Below are positions 12,937 through 27,800 of a stretch of 64,000 bases of DNA, one piece after another; position 1 is the first letter of the stretch, and the number at the start of each line of letters is the position of its first letter. The position numbers and the translations under genes are program-made. The stretch is from Phoronis australis (Eukaryota; Phoronida; Phoronidae), in the NCBI GenBank assembly GCA_002633005.1, contig NMRA01000193.1, positions 236,608 to 300,607 of the forward strand. Direction: 5' to 3'. The notes beneath the pieces were generated by a model. It was not told the DNA's origin and ran no database searches. It saw nothing but the letters and a program-made list of their open reading frames with translations.

Positions 12937-15700
12937 ATGTGGCTGTATTTTTGACAGGGGATATGACGTCATATACCCTAGCGCGTGCAGTGTAAAATAG
13001 CCAGTTGCCGATTTGGGAAAGTGAGCGAAGGGCTGCTCGAAAAAAAGTTTAATTGCGGGAGTATGTGTTCGAGTTGGAAGGAATTAGAAGATACAGACGG
13101 GCTCCTAAGGTGTCCTCTATGCTCAAAAAGGAACTAGAGCAAAGGCGTGACTTTGACGGTCAGTGTGAGGCATAATTGATCGAAACGGCTTTACGGCGTA
13201 TTTAAAGGCCTAGGTATGGGAGCTTGACCGTCTCAACTGCTACATAGAGACGGTGTCACTGTTTTCTTCCCTGTAGTACATAGCGCAGCACTGAAAAAAG
13301 TGGGGGCCTGGGGGGAGGGTATAGTCCCCGGCCCAAGCCCCCTATCATGAGCTGCCCATGTGTAGTACCATGACACCGGGCTGTAGACTTTCTTACATTT
13401 GGCCTTGAAAGACGTGCGGAAAACGATTTGATGGCAGTTTTCACGCATTTCCTTAATGGAATTCAACTTTACTGAACCAACAGAAAAATCAAGTGTCCAT
13501 GATTTTCGCCACTAGCAATTATTGTGCAGCATAACATAATCCGGGCGGGTAGTCGATCAAAAGATTTTGGCTGTGGTCTAGACTTTACGACCACATAGTT
13601 GACCCAACTTATATGACAATTGCCCTATAATTTGGCGAGTTTTCGAGTATGTATGATTTTACGTTTGAATCTTTCAGGCATCGATACCGTACTTCTATAT
13701 GACTAAGAGGCCGTGACAGTCGTGTACTGTAATTACCTAGTCTACTGCCGGTGTAGAAAACCGACATCCGGTGTGCGAGTCGGCCGTCCAATAGCCATCC
13801 AACTGAAAGTTCTGACGCCAGCACGACGTGAGTTATAGCCGCTTTACGTGAACTCCTACCAATGATTAGCTTGGCTACATGCAATGAACAAATGTTACCA
13901 GCCTTGTCGATTTGGTTAATTGAACTGCATAATTAGGGATTGTCCGATAGCTAGGACAACATGCGCGCACCCGGCCTTTAACATGGGGTGGTCGAATTTC
14001 CAACGATGTGGACCTTTTACTAACGAAAAAGCGGGAGGACTAAAAAATAAAAAAACGGGGAACCCCGTTCCTAGCTGTGAATTGCGTGTTTATGCTTTTA
14101 AGTTTAGTGAACTTTTGTCTCGTTTTCTCGGACTTTTTTCTCGGAGGCGGACCATTTTGCCCATTCGGCAAATGGGTGAGGGGGGGGGCTCTTTTGAGTC
14201 CTCCGAACCCCCCCCCCCCCCTGGGTGCGCGCATGGACAAGACACTAAAGGGTCACTAAATTACAATTTTATCCAAGTATATACCACACATTATTTTCTG
14301 GTAATTTTAGTGATACCGTACTAGCCAGGGTTACCACCCAGGGCGCTTAAATCTGAGGAACTCGAAAGGAATGTGAATGTTGAGCGGAACATTTATGCAA
14401 ATAAACAAAAATTCTGAGAAGTCAGGGGTGGGCGCGCGTATCTACACTGGATCTTAATTTCCATTCATTTTGAACTACATTGATGTCGGACTGCACGTGC
14501 CAGAATCAATTAAATTAACATTGGCGGTTCACAGGCAATGTCATAGCAATGGGTTTATCGTCCAGAGAGAAGGGAGTGATCGCACACAGTAGTCAGTAGC
14601 CTGACCCAGCTTTCAAGTAGCATATCACGAGTGATGAGCTGTCCACGCGCTGCTCACAAGAATGCTTTCACTGCTTAGTGCTCACGAGCACCAACCATGT
14701 TAGAATGCATCATAAGCCAACTGGAATTATTTCATGTCTCCTTCAGGAAACGGGTTTTGTTGAAACTGATTGATCTTTACTCAAACTTTTTGAGAGCTAA
14801 AATTTTGATTGGCACTCATCAGGAAGTCTTGGCCGTCAGGGTGGTTGGTAAGCAGAGTATGGTATTTAAACTGACTTAAGTGGAAAATTGGGAATTTAGT
14901 GGGTAAGCGGTGAGCAAACTGAAGTGTGTCATAGCCTTGACAAGTTTGATAAATTTGAGTTTGTCACTCATAGACTGGCAAACTGTTGAATACATAAACA
15001 CCACCTCTTTACCTCGTGCCAGCTGGGCAAATGTTACCTGCCATTTGTGTTGCTGTTTTGTATTGCCTAGGTCTCAGGTGGTCAAGGTGGCACCGTATAT
15101 CTGAGCATCGGTTGGACAAGTAGCTCTGTTGGTTTCACTGAACACAGAGAAAAGTCAGGATTTTTAGTTTTACCAGGTATTTCCAGGTAATGTAAAATAA
15201 ATTGGGTTCTGTAATTGATTTTGAATGTCTGTCCAATTCCTTCCACAGCAATTGGTACATGATCATAATCCTTCATCTAATTATGCTGCTTTTTCAGAGC
15301 ATGCAGTCTGATACATCATCCACGCAAGAGCCAAGGGAACTTATTGCATAGGAAAAGCCAAAACAGTGCATGCTTTACGTCAGTGCATTCCGTCTGTCTG
15401 CACCTGCTCAAAGAGAAAATTAAAATAACTTGGAAAGGTGCCTTTTAGTGTCTACTTGATTCTTCTACTCTTCATGTTAATGGAGCCATTATGTGTGGTT
15501 TGAGACTTCTTCGCGCTAAAAGGATGTGGAGTCATAGGTGGGTGTAGATTTATGTGTGCTTGCTGCATCTCACGGTGCAAACTAAAAAATCTGACAGAAG
15601 ATGCTAGAACCCAGTCTGCTATACTGCCCTACAATAAGACATCAATAAATTTTGTGGCTTCCATAATGCATCTCATAATGCACAGCAGTGTTATAAATTA

Positions 15701-15706
15701 TTTATT
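15701..15706 (-). terminator. Candidate CNOT10 poly(A) signal
   Basis: AATAAA on the minus strand, about 90 nt past the CNOT10 stop codon. Position is typical, but the surrounding DNA is AT-rich, so a chance match is possible. Confidence 0.45.
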
Positions 15707-15793
15707 TCTAAATACTAGTATTAATTCATTTGGTTTCATTCAGCACATTGCCAGAACATTCGTAATCTGACAGTTGGTGTCCAGTGAATTCTT

Positions 15794-15870
15794 TCACTGA
15801 GATGGGTATCTGTTGGGTGTCACATGACCGAAGTTGTCTTTGATGATGCCTTGAGCAGTCTTTTTATGTC
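15794..15870 (-). CDS. CNOT10: CNOT10 terminal coding exon
   Basis: Residues 660-684, [20 protein letters not shown] then YPSQ and TGA at 15796-15794. Aligns with human NTQLALQIIKRNQLLP, but the proline-rich human tail is absent, so this protein ends about 35 residues earlier. Confidence 0.85.
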
Positions 15871-18800
15871 CTGCGAATATAAGACAGGCTATATCAGAAA
15901 ATCATCTCACAGGGAAATATGGTGCATCCACTCATTTAGGGAATATTAGAGCAACAGTATTTCAATTGAAGACAAATCTTCACAAAACAGAGCTCACTTA
16001 ATTTATAGGCTTTTGAGAACAGTTTATCATATAGGAAACAAGTGCGGAAAAAACCCACCTTCAATCAGGTGCAGGTAAATCTTCAGGAAATGCACCTGTA
16101 CAGGAAATGGTTGACCAATATTCTGAGTACTCTGAAATCAGGACATTATAGCTAAATATAATACGAGATGACACAAGAACATTTACATCCAAGATGATTA
16201 GACAAATATTTCGTCTTAGCCTAGATATGCGATGACCCATTTTTAAAAAGGTCAGATATAGAAATCCATTGACGAGGCATTGTTTGATTGGTGCTTAAGT
16301 GTCCCGAAACTGAATTGAGAAAGAAACAGCACAGTATAGACTCTATTTACGCGGCAGACATTAAAATCCAAAGCGAGGCTCACTGCGATAAACAAAGCGA
16401 AAGTAGACATTGCGTGAGTTAAATAGCCGGTCTTTCGAGTCCAACCTGGATATTGAATTTTAATAATGTGTCAACAATTAAACCACACAGACGTAGAAAA
16501 TTACATTAGAGAACAAGTTAAGGCNTTAGAGATTGTGAAGCGTGTCCGTATTTTTTCTAGCCGTTCGGGGAACAACACGGACTGAAACACAGACTCCTAT
16601 GCCGATAAGCTAACAGAGCTATCGTAGCGAGCCTCGTTTTGGAACGCGCCTCCTGTCGGCGTGAATAGGGTCTATGGATGTGTAGGTGTGGGGGGATAAA
16701 AAGATAAAACCCTATAACAAAAGTGCTTTGCACTGATACTTTTGTAGGATAACAATCACCTCAGACAGATACCAAATGAGGCAGAAATTAAATATGAATA
16801 AATGTGTGCATTACTTGAGAGAGAAGGTCCATTGCCTTGTGAAACTCTCCTCTGACAGCATGAGCACAGGCTAAGTTGTACTGCAGAATGGCTCTGGCCT
16901 GGCTCACATCCCTTGGGTGCCACGGATAGGACTGTTCTGGCAACTCGCTTAACTCTGAGGCTTCCTTGTCCCCAGTAGACTCCATTCTGCCATCAGGTGG
17001 CAGTGTGGACACATCCTTAACAGAGTCCGGAATGAGGTTCTGAATGGAGTCAGCGATACGGTCAAGTTTCACTAAGGCTTCAGCCATGTACATGTGACCA
17101 AGGTATCTAGAGAGGACGGAATAACAGAGAAAGAAATTTAATATTCAACTGTTGTCACATTCCTAGGAAAATACTTGCCACAGTTTCACAAAGATCCTGC
17201 CGATGCAAACAAAAATCAAAACTGTCAATAGGGGGTGCCACCCATCTAAAAATCAATGACAATATACATCCACATATAAATACTTGGGCGTATTAATTTT
17301 TTGAGCAATTTGGCAGATAGAGCGGTGAACGCCAGAAAAGGGGCTTCAAAATAACAAAAATAACAACTTGGTACACAAAATATGTTGAATCTTTCTGAAA
17401 ACATAATAGCATCATCATCTAAATAAAAACCTATTTGCCAAATTTCATGAAAATCCATCAAAGAACTCTGAAAAGGCAAACACACATTGCCACTGGGGGA
17501 CACATTGGCAATATTATCAATCTGCTCAGTCACCTGTCAACAGTTTCATAGGAACACACCTGCCAAATGTCATTAAGATCCTGCAATGGGTTTAGGAGAT
17601 ACAACAGCAGATGCCGAACACCCATATCGAGATGATGGCACACACATGTATATGAGCACGCATCATGTGGTTTTCATTAACCGGTCAATATGTAAGTGAA
17701 TTATTTCAACTTGGTAGTTTAAGAAATTGCCAGATGGATTTTGAGAATGAGTGATCAGTGCGTCACATCATTATCTGCATAAAATAGCTCTTCAAGTAAA
17801 ATATAAGAGTGCCATCCATTTATCTGTTATGTGCATGAGTCTTAAGTCTGATGAATTGTTCTAGGAGCAATTACATTTACCATGCGACTTACCTATGTGC
17901 TGCTGATAATTTGGGCTGTTTCATCAATTTCTCTGCATACTGAAGTGCTGAAAGGTTATCATTGAGACACAGGGCAACGTAGGCACTGTTGACTAGCACC
18001 GTACACCTGCAACAGATAGGAAGGCCACATAGATTTTAGTCTATCTTCTCAAAGACCCGTTACCAAAAAGAGCACCCCATGGGGAGCTCATTTGGAAACA
18101 ATGCACAAAAAATGACTCATGTGACTACTTCCAGATTGTATGACATGGGGAACATATTAAGTAGAAATTGTAAACAAGGTGCCATTATTTTCTGAACATT
18201 TATGGTAAAAATTCTTCAGTTGCTAAAATTGCCATATTTCTGTTTTTCAGAAGTTTGCCAAATTGTTGCAAATGCTCATACATTTATCAAATGTTGTTTG
18301 ATAATATCTACACCATATAAACCACGCTGAACGCAAAATAAATTTTCCTGAAAAGTTACTTTTGTCGAGAAATCTCACAAAATGAAAATTCAACAAACAC
18401 CAACAAACCCACAATATAAATGATTTTGATGATCTGCTTCTAACTAGAATGTTCCACAGATTCGGTCATTTTCTATACACGAGAAAATGCAATCTCTGGA
18501 TTCATTACTTAACAATAGACTAAGTTCATTGAGAATCTTGTTAGGAGCTTAGATTCGACATCTAAATGTAGAATTATAATTGTTTGAACACATACTAGCA
18601 CAAGTATAATTTTGTCTTGGAGTATATAAATCGGTAATGATTATAAGCACTCACTTGAGATTGGCCACTTCCTGAGGTCGTAATGGATTCCCTGGCTCAG
18701 CATCCACACACTTAGCAGCCTTACTGCAGAAAGTAAACACACCAGTCTTAAACAAAAACAAGGGCTTATAATGATCTCTGAGGAATTCACCTCGACAAAT

Positions 18801-21800
18801 TTTATAACATTTTATGAGTTAGATGTTCTGAGATTGAACCAGAATGATACATAGAAATAAAATGCGAATATAAGATGTATAGTGGTACGAAAATGACAAA
18901 ATACACGGAGTTTCAAATTCACTTGAACTGGACTCCTCTAGGTCAATATCCATGCAAATCCACAAAATGCAAATTTTTCTTTTAAACACCCACGCTCAGC
19001 TTAACGCCCAACCACAATTTATGCAGTCGAGATTTCTTGAAAGCGTCCATGTCTTTGTGAACATCCATCTCACCCAAATTTTAGCTCCCAAAACATGACA
19101 CTCGCTGACATTTGAGTAACAAACAGATGAGTTACAGCGACATCTTACCTTATTCAGGAGACCTGAGAGAGGATAAAGTCTCCTATAATGTTTTGTTGGA
19201 CTCTTGCAAGAAAGTCTGACGCATTTATTTGAATCAGTCATTTGGGTAAATGCCCAACTCTGATATCTAACTTCTATGCTCGGCTTAACGCTCACCCCCT
19301 GATTTTTTATTCACCAATTCTAGTGCCTTGAGCAGTGGGCCACTCAAGTATGGTAATCTTTTCCAACTGTCACCCAGATTTGATCAAAAAGCAGTTTTCT
19401 AAAATTATTGTTTTCAAGAATTCCAATTTGTCAGTATTTCACACTTAATATACTATTCTATGCACATTAAGCAAAACACTTTAAGCCATTCCTAAAATAT
19501 ATGTTTTTACTAGCCCTGTCCTCAACCTCCTCTGAGATGGCCAGGGAGGTCGGTAGCACATTTATTTTGCTGCAAAAATATTTAGTTCATATAATTGAAA
19601 ATATTCTTGTCAGATTGTAAATAAAATGTTTTTGAGTTGTGCACTTATTTTGCAGACAGGGAAATTACAAATTGATTTTAATTTACTCCTTATCTCGAAC
19701 ACCAAATTTCTGTACATTTAAATATATCGCAGATAATACTGTCAAGTTACAGTTTATAATAATTGCCAAAAATATATCACACAAAATTTCTAGTTTGCTG
19801 AACTAGTCATATCAATCTGCACACCAAGTAACTAACATAACTTTCGGTAAAATCATTACCGGTAATTTAGTGTATTTTCAACACAATTCAAGTATCCTGC
19901 TACCAATATTCTGCATATTTTTGTTTTTGTTACTTCCTATTAATAGTATTTCCCATTTGATGTACTATTCTGAACTAAATTCCCATAATCTGCTTATGCT
20001 CGGCTATCTTAAGTTTTGAGGACATGCACACAACAAAACGTCATGGCTTCTCACTCTACTTAATATTATTACATCCAATATCTGTTTCTATATTTACGTT
20101 CTTCAATGAGAGGAGGCAGTGTGACTAAGTGAGATGAGTGTCCACTTTGAGTCAGGTCTCTTAGCTTTTCGGCTCCGTTTTAACTATACATTAATTAAGC
20201 ATAAAGTTGGTTCCAGGTGATCAGTGCAATGGGCCCACATGAGTGGCCTGCACACGTCTGGTACAACATGTACCAGACCACCCCCAATTATTTCATTATG
20301 ATCTGAATGACAGTTCAAAAATATTATAAATAAATTGAAAGTCCACGTGTTAGTTTTTCTACTGTTCTACATCTTCTATCTACTGTTATTAGTTCAATGT
20401 GACATTTAAGTTCTCTCACAGAACTGACATAAAAATGTAATATTGAAAAAACCTAGTGCTTTAACCAAATGCCACATTCTATTTGACTATGTATTTTCAA
20501 CAAATAAAAATTATGTTCCAGTCACAAAAATTAATGATAAATCAAAAAAGGGCTTATTTCAAATTTGTTGAGCTTTTCTCACTTAGGTAACACTTACGCC
20601 TGTTCAGCTTGTTCATTTTCACCGGACGTCTGCAACTGCGGTGACAGTGCCACCTGTAGGAGACTATTTGCATTCCTCAGGCACAACGCTGCAAATGGCA
20701 GTGTGGGGGTAGGCATAGCAGGAAGTGATGAACTTCAAATAAAAAGAAAACTCGTGAAATACTCGTGCTTGCTCATTAGAGACTAAATCGAAGCAATGAG
20801 TCACATGTTAAACATCATACAAATGTTATTATACTGGTATTTCCTTAAAAAAGTTCCTTGAACATTGCAAATATACAAACCTGTTGTTGCTAACTTTTGC
20901 ACCTGCACAAGTACCCAGGATTAATTTTCGATGTACCCCTGAGCCAATGCTTCCTTGGATGACTTTCGCCAGCTCCTCAAGTTGCTTGTCCTTCTCATTT
21001 GTCTGAAAAACACACCAGTTAGCAAACACACTGCTTTGGCCCTGAAACCTGGGTACTGAAAAACCAAAGGCCTTATTTAGTGTACAGAAGGACCAGCTCC
21101 AGAAATATAATTGAAATTACAGAAAGAATGCAAATGACGCAAATTTTTCGCTTAGCATTGCTGAGTAAGTAGGAAGTAGTCTGGAGGTCTGCGCCATCGG
21201 CCAAGCAATCAACCTCTAGCATAGCCTCTCCAAATGCTTCAAGTCAATGCAAAGACATATCATGTAAGGTTTCTTCACATTGAGCAGTAGCTGCTGAACA
21301 CGAGAAACAAATTACTTAGAAAGCTGATTCATTGTCTGTGCAGAGAAAACAAATAGCAACACAATTGTGGGCTTACAAAGTCAGGTAGACAATGTTATCA
21401 ACCACTTTCTTATCAAAATTCACCGGAATGATGTAAAAATTGAGAGGAATGCAGTTACAACAAACCAAGTAGCTGTGCATTCTTTTAAATGATGGAGTGA
21501 ACCAGAGCATTAATTTCAAGCAAGGCTTTACTCAATTGGTGTAGCTTCAAATCGGCTTAAATATGCGCATATAGGGTAAAAATAAAACATTGTACAGATT
21601 GGTCATTGAATTTGGTAAGAAATGGTGACATTTTAGAAATCTTAAAATTTCTCTCGCAGAAACTGTCATTCCACAGTTAGCAGCTTGCATTTTTGGTACT
21701 TCAGTGACCCCAGCCTTTTTCTGTTCAACTAGTTAAATATAATTTCAATTGTTTAGAAATCAGGCATTCTAATGTCTGATATAACAAGCTTCAAGCAGTG

Positions 21801-24800
21801 AAAATGAGAACTTTCTGGAATATTGACCATTCGGACTATCACTCCTTTGGGCTTACAGCCCTTCCAAAATCATTTCCCATACTGCTTTACATGACCAGTG
21901 GCGCCATGATTTACAAACTGCCATCAACATTAAGTGTATGTAACTAACACCACATCATTCACCGTACATGGCATGCATCAATAGGATATCGTCCAATTTG
22001 ACCCTCTTGATCAATATACATGGTGGTTTCCGTTGACAGAAACGAAAATCTCAGACCGAAAACAAACAAATGTCACAAGGCCATTAGATAATGCTAAGGC
22101 TTGTTTTAGACTATAAGCAGATACTAGCTACCTCAAAAATCTTAGAAAAAGTAATGCTTTGTTATCTTGTTTAGCTAACAAGTGTGACTAAAGCTTGACG
22201 TGAGTTAACTGACATCTGGTGGGGAAAGAATGGTAGCCTCGAAGCACAAGACCCATTTAGTAACATGATAAGGAAGTATTTTAGTTGAATAACTATTTCG
22301 TTTCAGGGGAGATAATAACTGTCCAATTTTGGGTGAAATATTTTAACTAGGCCAAATAACCTTGCTACTTACCTCGCGGTAGGCCATGACACAGCACTCT
22401 GCTATGCGCAACCACAGACGAGGGTTGGTTTGATACACTTGAACAACTTCAATCAAACAGTCGAATGCTGCCTGAGGTTTCCCACAATGCAGAAGCTGGA
22501 TACCCATGTTGTACAACAGTTCATGGTGTTTACTACTAGCTAGAGACTGGACTGGTCGACCAGTCAGTGATTTGGCTGGAATTAGAAATACATAGATGTG
22601 CCAGCATCAAGAATGGTCAGGAAAATACAGCTGAATTGCAAAGTGGCGACAACATACAATTCGTAAACAATAATTTTTGGAAAGTTTAACTGAAAATTCC
22701 TGAGAAATATGGGACACGTGTGGAGAAAAGTATTTTTCTATGTTTTTCTATGTACAAAATACATATACCTAGGGACGCACAGACGGAATGACGTGGACCT
22801 TTACTGGATCACGGGATTGAAAATTAACGGCAGACACCACGAGTCATCATTTCACCAATACCAAGAAATTTAAGGAGGCTGTTGGCCAAAAAAATGGAGT
22901 AAATTCCAAACCATTTATTCAAAATCTTCTCGACACTGAAAAGTATTACTTACATGCGTTGATTTTTGGAAGCTCTTTGATAGCATTGGCATTCTCCTGC
23001 ACAGCGCGGCGGAGATAGAAGGCGCCTAGGTGGTGTTTCCTCAGCTGGAAGTGCAGGCAGGCCATGTTGTTGTAGTACATAACAGACAGACATTGGCCAA
23101 CAGTCACATGACTTGGAGGTGATATTGAGTTGAGTAGTTTGATGGCCTTGTGGAGATTACCGCGCAGGTATTCAAAGTAGCTCTTCAAGTAAATTACTGA
23201 TGTCACCTGAATGAAAAACAAGTTATAGCTTGAGAATGTATGTACGACGTGAGGCTTGAAAAACACAGCAAAACTAAATACAATATTTAGTTATGATGCA
23301 AATTTAGGCATTTTAAATCCAAACTTACAACTCAGCTACATATTGACTAACTTTAGATTTAAGACCATTTCTCACCATGAAATCAGTCTAAAAAATGGAG
23401 ACTATTTCTGAGTTTAAAAGGAACCGTCTTATAGATTGTCATTGCCTGAGACCACGCTTGGTGCAAAAAATAACCCATCATGACAAGCCATTTTTCGTGA
23501 CATACATTTCCATGCCGGCTTAAGACTTACATAATATTCATTTACACTCAGAAGTTCAAGAGCAAGACGCTCACTACTACGTCTGATTGGATTTCTGTGT
23601 TCGACCGGGGCAGGGGCGGGGGGTCCTGATGGCTCAGTAGACTAGAGCATTTGCATGGTTAACAGAACAGTGGTGGCTCTAGGATATCACAAGGGGGGGG
23701 GCCCAACATTTTATTGGTAAACATTTGCTCTGTGTTCCGAATTTGACACTTGAAACACTAAAACTGCACACATTTCAATATTGTTTCAGCCGTATGATTT
23801 TAATTACCGGGGTTAATTAATAAACTCNGTCGTCTGCAACGCCGCGGTAAGAAAGGAATTTGCCGCGGAAATTTTATATCAAATCCGATTTTTTTACGCG
23901 GAAATATTATAAAAAAAGCGGAAAGCACATTTGAAAAAAGCGGAAATCCGCGTTTCCGCGGAAAATTCCAAGCCCTGCTATGCAGAAGGTCCTGGGTTCG
24001 AGTCCCAGGTGGCCACAGGTGGCGTGCTAATCAGACTTAGAAATATTTGCAAAATTTTCAATTTGTGAAACTGGAGGTCGAAATAGATTAGTTATACAAA
24101 TCAAATACCATAATGACTCGCTAACTGAGCCATATTTGTTGTGCTTATCACAGCGGGTCTTGCATGGATGCCAAACCCTAATTTATGATGTTTGCACAAG
24201 AACTCAGTTCTTCGACACCATTTCAGGATGAAAATAAGAAATTAGCGGACACCAAAATTAGCCAAACAATCACGGTAAATAAGACTTTATACCATGGTTT
24301 AGTTATTTGCAACACAAATGACAACAGAGAACATGCCGGTAGGTTCACACGTTGGTGATGGGCACCACCTTTGTGACAAGAAGATAACAAAGCCATCTTT
24401 GCTGGGAAGTTCGGAAGATTCTCAGGTTAACTTCCAAAAAGTATCCAAGTCGAAACTGGAAATTTAGTCAAGAAGGAAACTAAGCAAAACCTACCTCTAA
24501 AAGTATTTCTGAAATCCCTATCATTATTCTAAATTTTGCTGATAACAGCAGCAATTATAAAGCATTGCAGCTAACCATTTCTCTCTCACTCAAGTACATA
24601 ATGTACCTCTGTACCATTTTCGAAACGAAATTCAAGTTCAAAAGCCACTGGCGACCAAACTGGGTGGGGATCTATCTGTCTATCACTTCATCATCATCTT
24701 ATTTTAATCTGTTTTTGTGATAAATGTGTAGGTTTAATGACATTTTGCAGAGGCATTCCATGTTCACACATTTCTATTTTGTGTATTAACAAAGTTACCT

Positions 24801-27800
24801 AATCTAGCAACTTCGAACACCAAAAGTTGTGCAAATACGATTGACAAAGTGTGGTGTTCGCTGTTAATGAAAAAAGGTCAAACAATTCTGAACTGCGGAT
24901 CAAAGTCAGAGGTAAATTGGATTTAGTAACGCATATTATTATATTTAACTTCATGCAAAACCGTCTATTGAACAAATGTCATAATTATTTTCCATCACTT
25001 TATTAGCAATTTTTTCTTGACTTTGGAAAGTTCAACATGATTTTGTTGCATTCAATAATGACAGAATGGCCACCTTGGGCTTATCAAAATTTTCATCGCT
25101 AGCGGAACTGTCAAAATGCTCGCTACAGGTCTGTCAGCAGTCCTTACTGGTTGTGACCACAAACTTATTCCGCATTTGGCAGTACAACTGCATCAAAGTC
25201 AATGGGAACCCTAGAAAGCCTTTATGTGGAAATGTACCTCATTACCAAAAACGTTACAACCATTCAGCATTTAATCAGCAAAATCCAGAGAGTTCGACCT
25301 TTGGCTAGTGTTATGAAGTTTCCAAATTACACTTAAACTATTGAATAATATTGTAATGAGGCACTGTAGAATGGGCAATCCAGGTTCCCAGGTTGGCTTC
25401 TCAGCTGTGAAGCATTGAGGTTAAAAATAAAAATTACAGGCGGTTTGATACATGTTGAACCAGACGTGCGCAGGTTGTGCATGTGGGCCCATTGCACTGA
25501 CCACCTGGAACCATTTCTATGCTTTATTAACATATGTTTAAAACCAAGCTGAGGACCTAGAAACCTGACTCAAGGGTTTAGCAGTGTAACCCAGTGGGAC
25601 TAGAACCCTCCACCTTGAGTAAAGAAAGCGAGCACCTGTCACACTAGGCCACACTGCCTTCTGTGTGCATTGATGTTTGTACCTTTGTTGTGTTGTTGTG
25701 TCGAATATGTCATCAAAACATTTTATGCTGATTGGCCGAGAAAATGTCAGGGGCACCCAAAAAGGCCACGAATTTTGGGAGGTGCAAAATACATTGTAAT
25801 TAAGTAGTGACAATTTGCTGTTTCAAAAATGCAATGTATTTCTCAGCCACTTTGTCTGCTGTGTGCATCCTTCAAGGAGATTCAGATGCAGATAACAGAT
25901 ACACGGATGCCCTTACACGCACAACAAAAACAAGTTCACTCAAACACATGGCTGCTTTTACATTCAATGTTTAAACAACTTACCATTCCAATCGAATTCA
26001 TGAGACTTTTCACTTCTCGTTTACAGGACTTCATTGACTTCACCATAATGTGACATCGAACTTTATACTGCAAAGTGAACCAGCGGATTATAAAGTTGGC
26101 ACACCAAACTAGCACAGAATTCTAAACAAAAGAAACAATGAATAGCATTGATATGAGCCCAAACACATGCATCATAAATAGCAAAGATATAAATATAGAC
26201 AAATTTTAAAACACTTTTTGCCAGTAGTGTGTAGCACTGGTCAACTTAATTTACTTTATTGCCTTTGCTTTTTTTGCTTCTCTTAACTCTATTTAATATC
26301 ATTTACAATAGGTATAGCCATCAGACTGTCTCACTCACAAGACCCAGCTGTGCTGACATTCACTTGTAGCAGCAAAGGAAATTTGTGCAGAAACCGCACA
26401 TTCCATCAACACACCAAATACCTGGCTTATCTGTGAACGAATATCATCACTTGTATAGCCTGATGAGTCACTCTTGTCCAAATTCTGACTTTTAGCTCCG
26501 TTGCCAAGCAAATGTTTCTCAGCATACATGATCATCCGCATTGCCTTTTCAGCCTAAAAATGTGGAGATATCTTGGATTATTTGTAATAATGTTAGCTGC
26601 TGTTTTGAACTGTATTTACAGTCTTGCAAATCATTGCCACTCATTCATACTTAAAGAGCAGCAAATGCTCGTTAATTTGCTGTTTCTTAGGGTCTAAAAT
26701 TGGTATTCCTCAAATCCAGGGGTCATCAAGTGCAGACTAGACAGGGTCTCATAAATCACAATCACTATGGTAAATGTACTCGATCACAGAGTAATACCCA
26801 AGCTGTTAAAAACAACACGTTCCATATTTAGATAAGACTTCTGTGATTTTTGGGCTAGGAAAAACTGGTGCAGCAAGTTTGAAGTCAGCTTGTTCAGCCT
26901 GTTCTTAAGCAACGACAAAAATCTATCTGAGATCTATCCGTGCCCGGAAATCACAAGGAATAAGTTGGGACCAGTTTTATAAGAATAATTGGCCTAAATC
27001 AAAGACAGTTTTTTATACAAAGTGGCTTTTAGCTGTTGTAATTCAAACATTTATTTACAACAGAATGACAGCAAATACAACCAACCTAGAACAAATACCA
27101 ATTTGAACATATTTTTACTTAACACTTAATTATTGTTCAGTGCAGCCTCACATGATTTACCTGATGAGTAATGAGATAGAGCTCGATGAGAAAGAGCAAC
27201 ACCCTTTTGGACAAATTTTCCTCTGTAAGGCAAAGTACATAATATATTACTATGAAGATCATGGGTCATATTTCTACTCTAGAATGCAAAAATTCTCTCT
27301 AAGTGTTGTCCATTCAATGCAGACTCACTCAAGTTTACATCTTCTGATGCACACATATTTCTTGTAAAACTGACTGAACAAATTTATTCGCAACATAATT
27401 TGAAGCTCCACTATGTGTTCACACCTGTTGTTTACAACAAGAGTGACTACCACGATGTGATACATATATCAGGTAGTCTTCACTTCTACTTTCGCTCAAC
27501 TACACAACATTACTGTAAACATTCAGGTTTAACTTAATACCCCAGCAACTTAAATTGAGGAGCCTGGACATTGGGAGGGGGGGGGGTATTGCTTAAGCAA
27601 AGAGATGGGCGCTTAAATAGAAGATAAGCCAGACAATCGCTCTGCAACCTATGATGTTTGAAATTGAAGACCGCGGATTCGAAAATTCAAAAAGTTTGAT
27701 GCAAGATTACTGATGCTAATGATGAATCAGCACTGTTACCGACATATATAGTCAAGTACCTAGTAAGTATTCAATATAGCAAAAAATACACATTAAAAAA

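Larger units (their letters stand above)
10865..15793. other. Intergenic region between EIF6 and CNOT10
   Basis: Contains the EIF6 promoter side, the 373-bp direct repeat, and G/C homopolymer runs near 14180-14222. No gene recognised. The only longer frame (13920-14324, plus) crosses the homopolymer and resembles nothing. Confidence 0.5.
23207..25983. other. CNOT10 intron 6
   Basis: Holds the split SINE (23621-24020) and SINE copy d (25436-25660); the rest is unremarkable AT-rich DNA. Confidence 0.5.

Noticed and set aside
13920-14324. 134-codon plus-strand open frame
   Set aside because: It depends on G and C homopolymer runs (14180-14222) and low-complexity proline codons, with no domain or splice support.
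20565-20786. Plus-strand frame of 73 codons
   Set aside because: It is the antisense shadow of CNOT10 exon 10.
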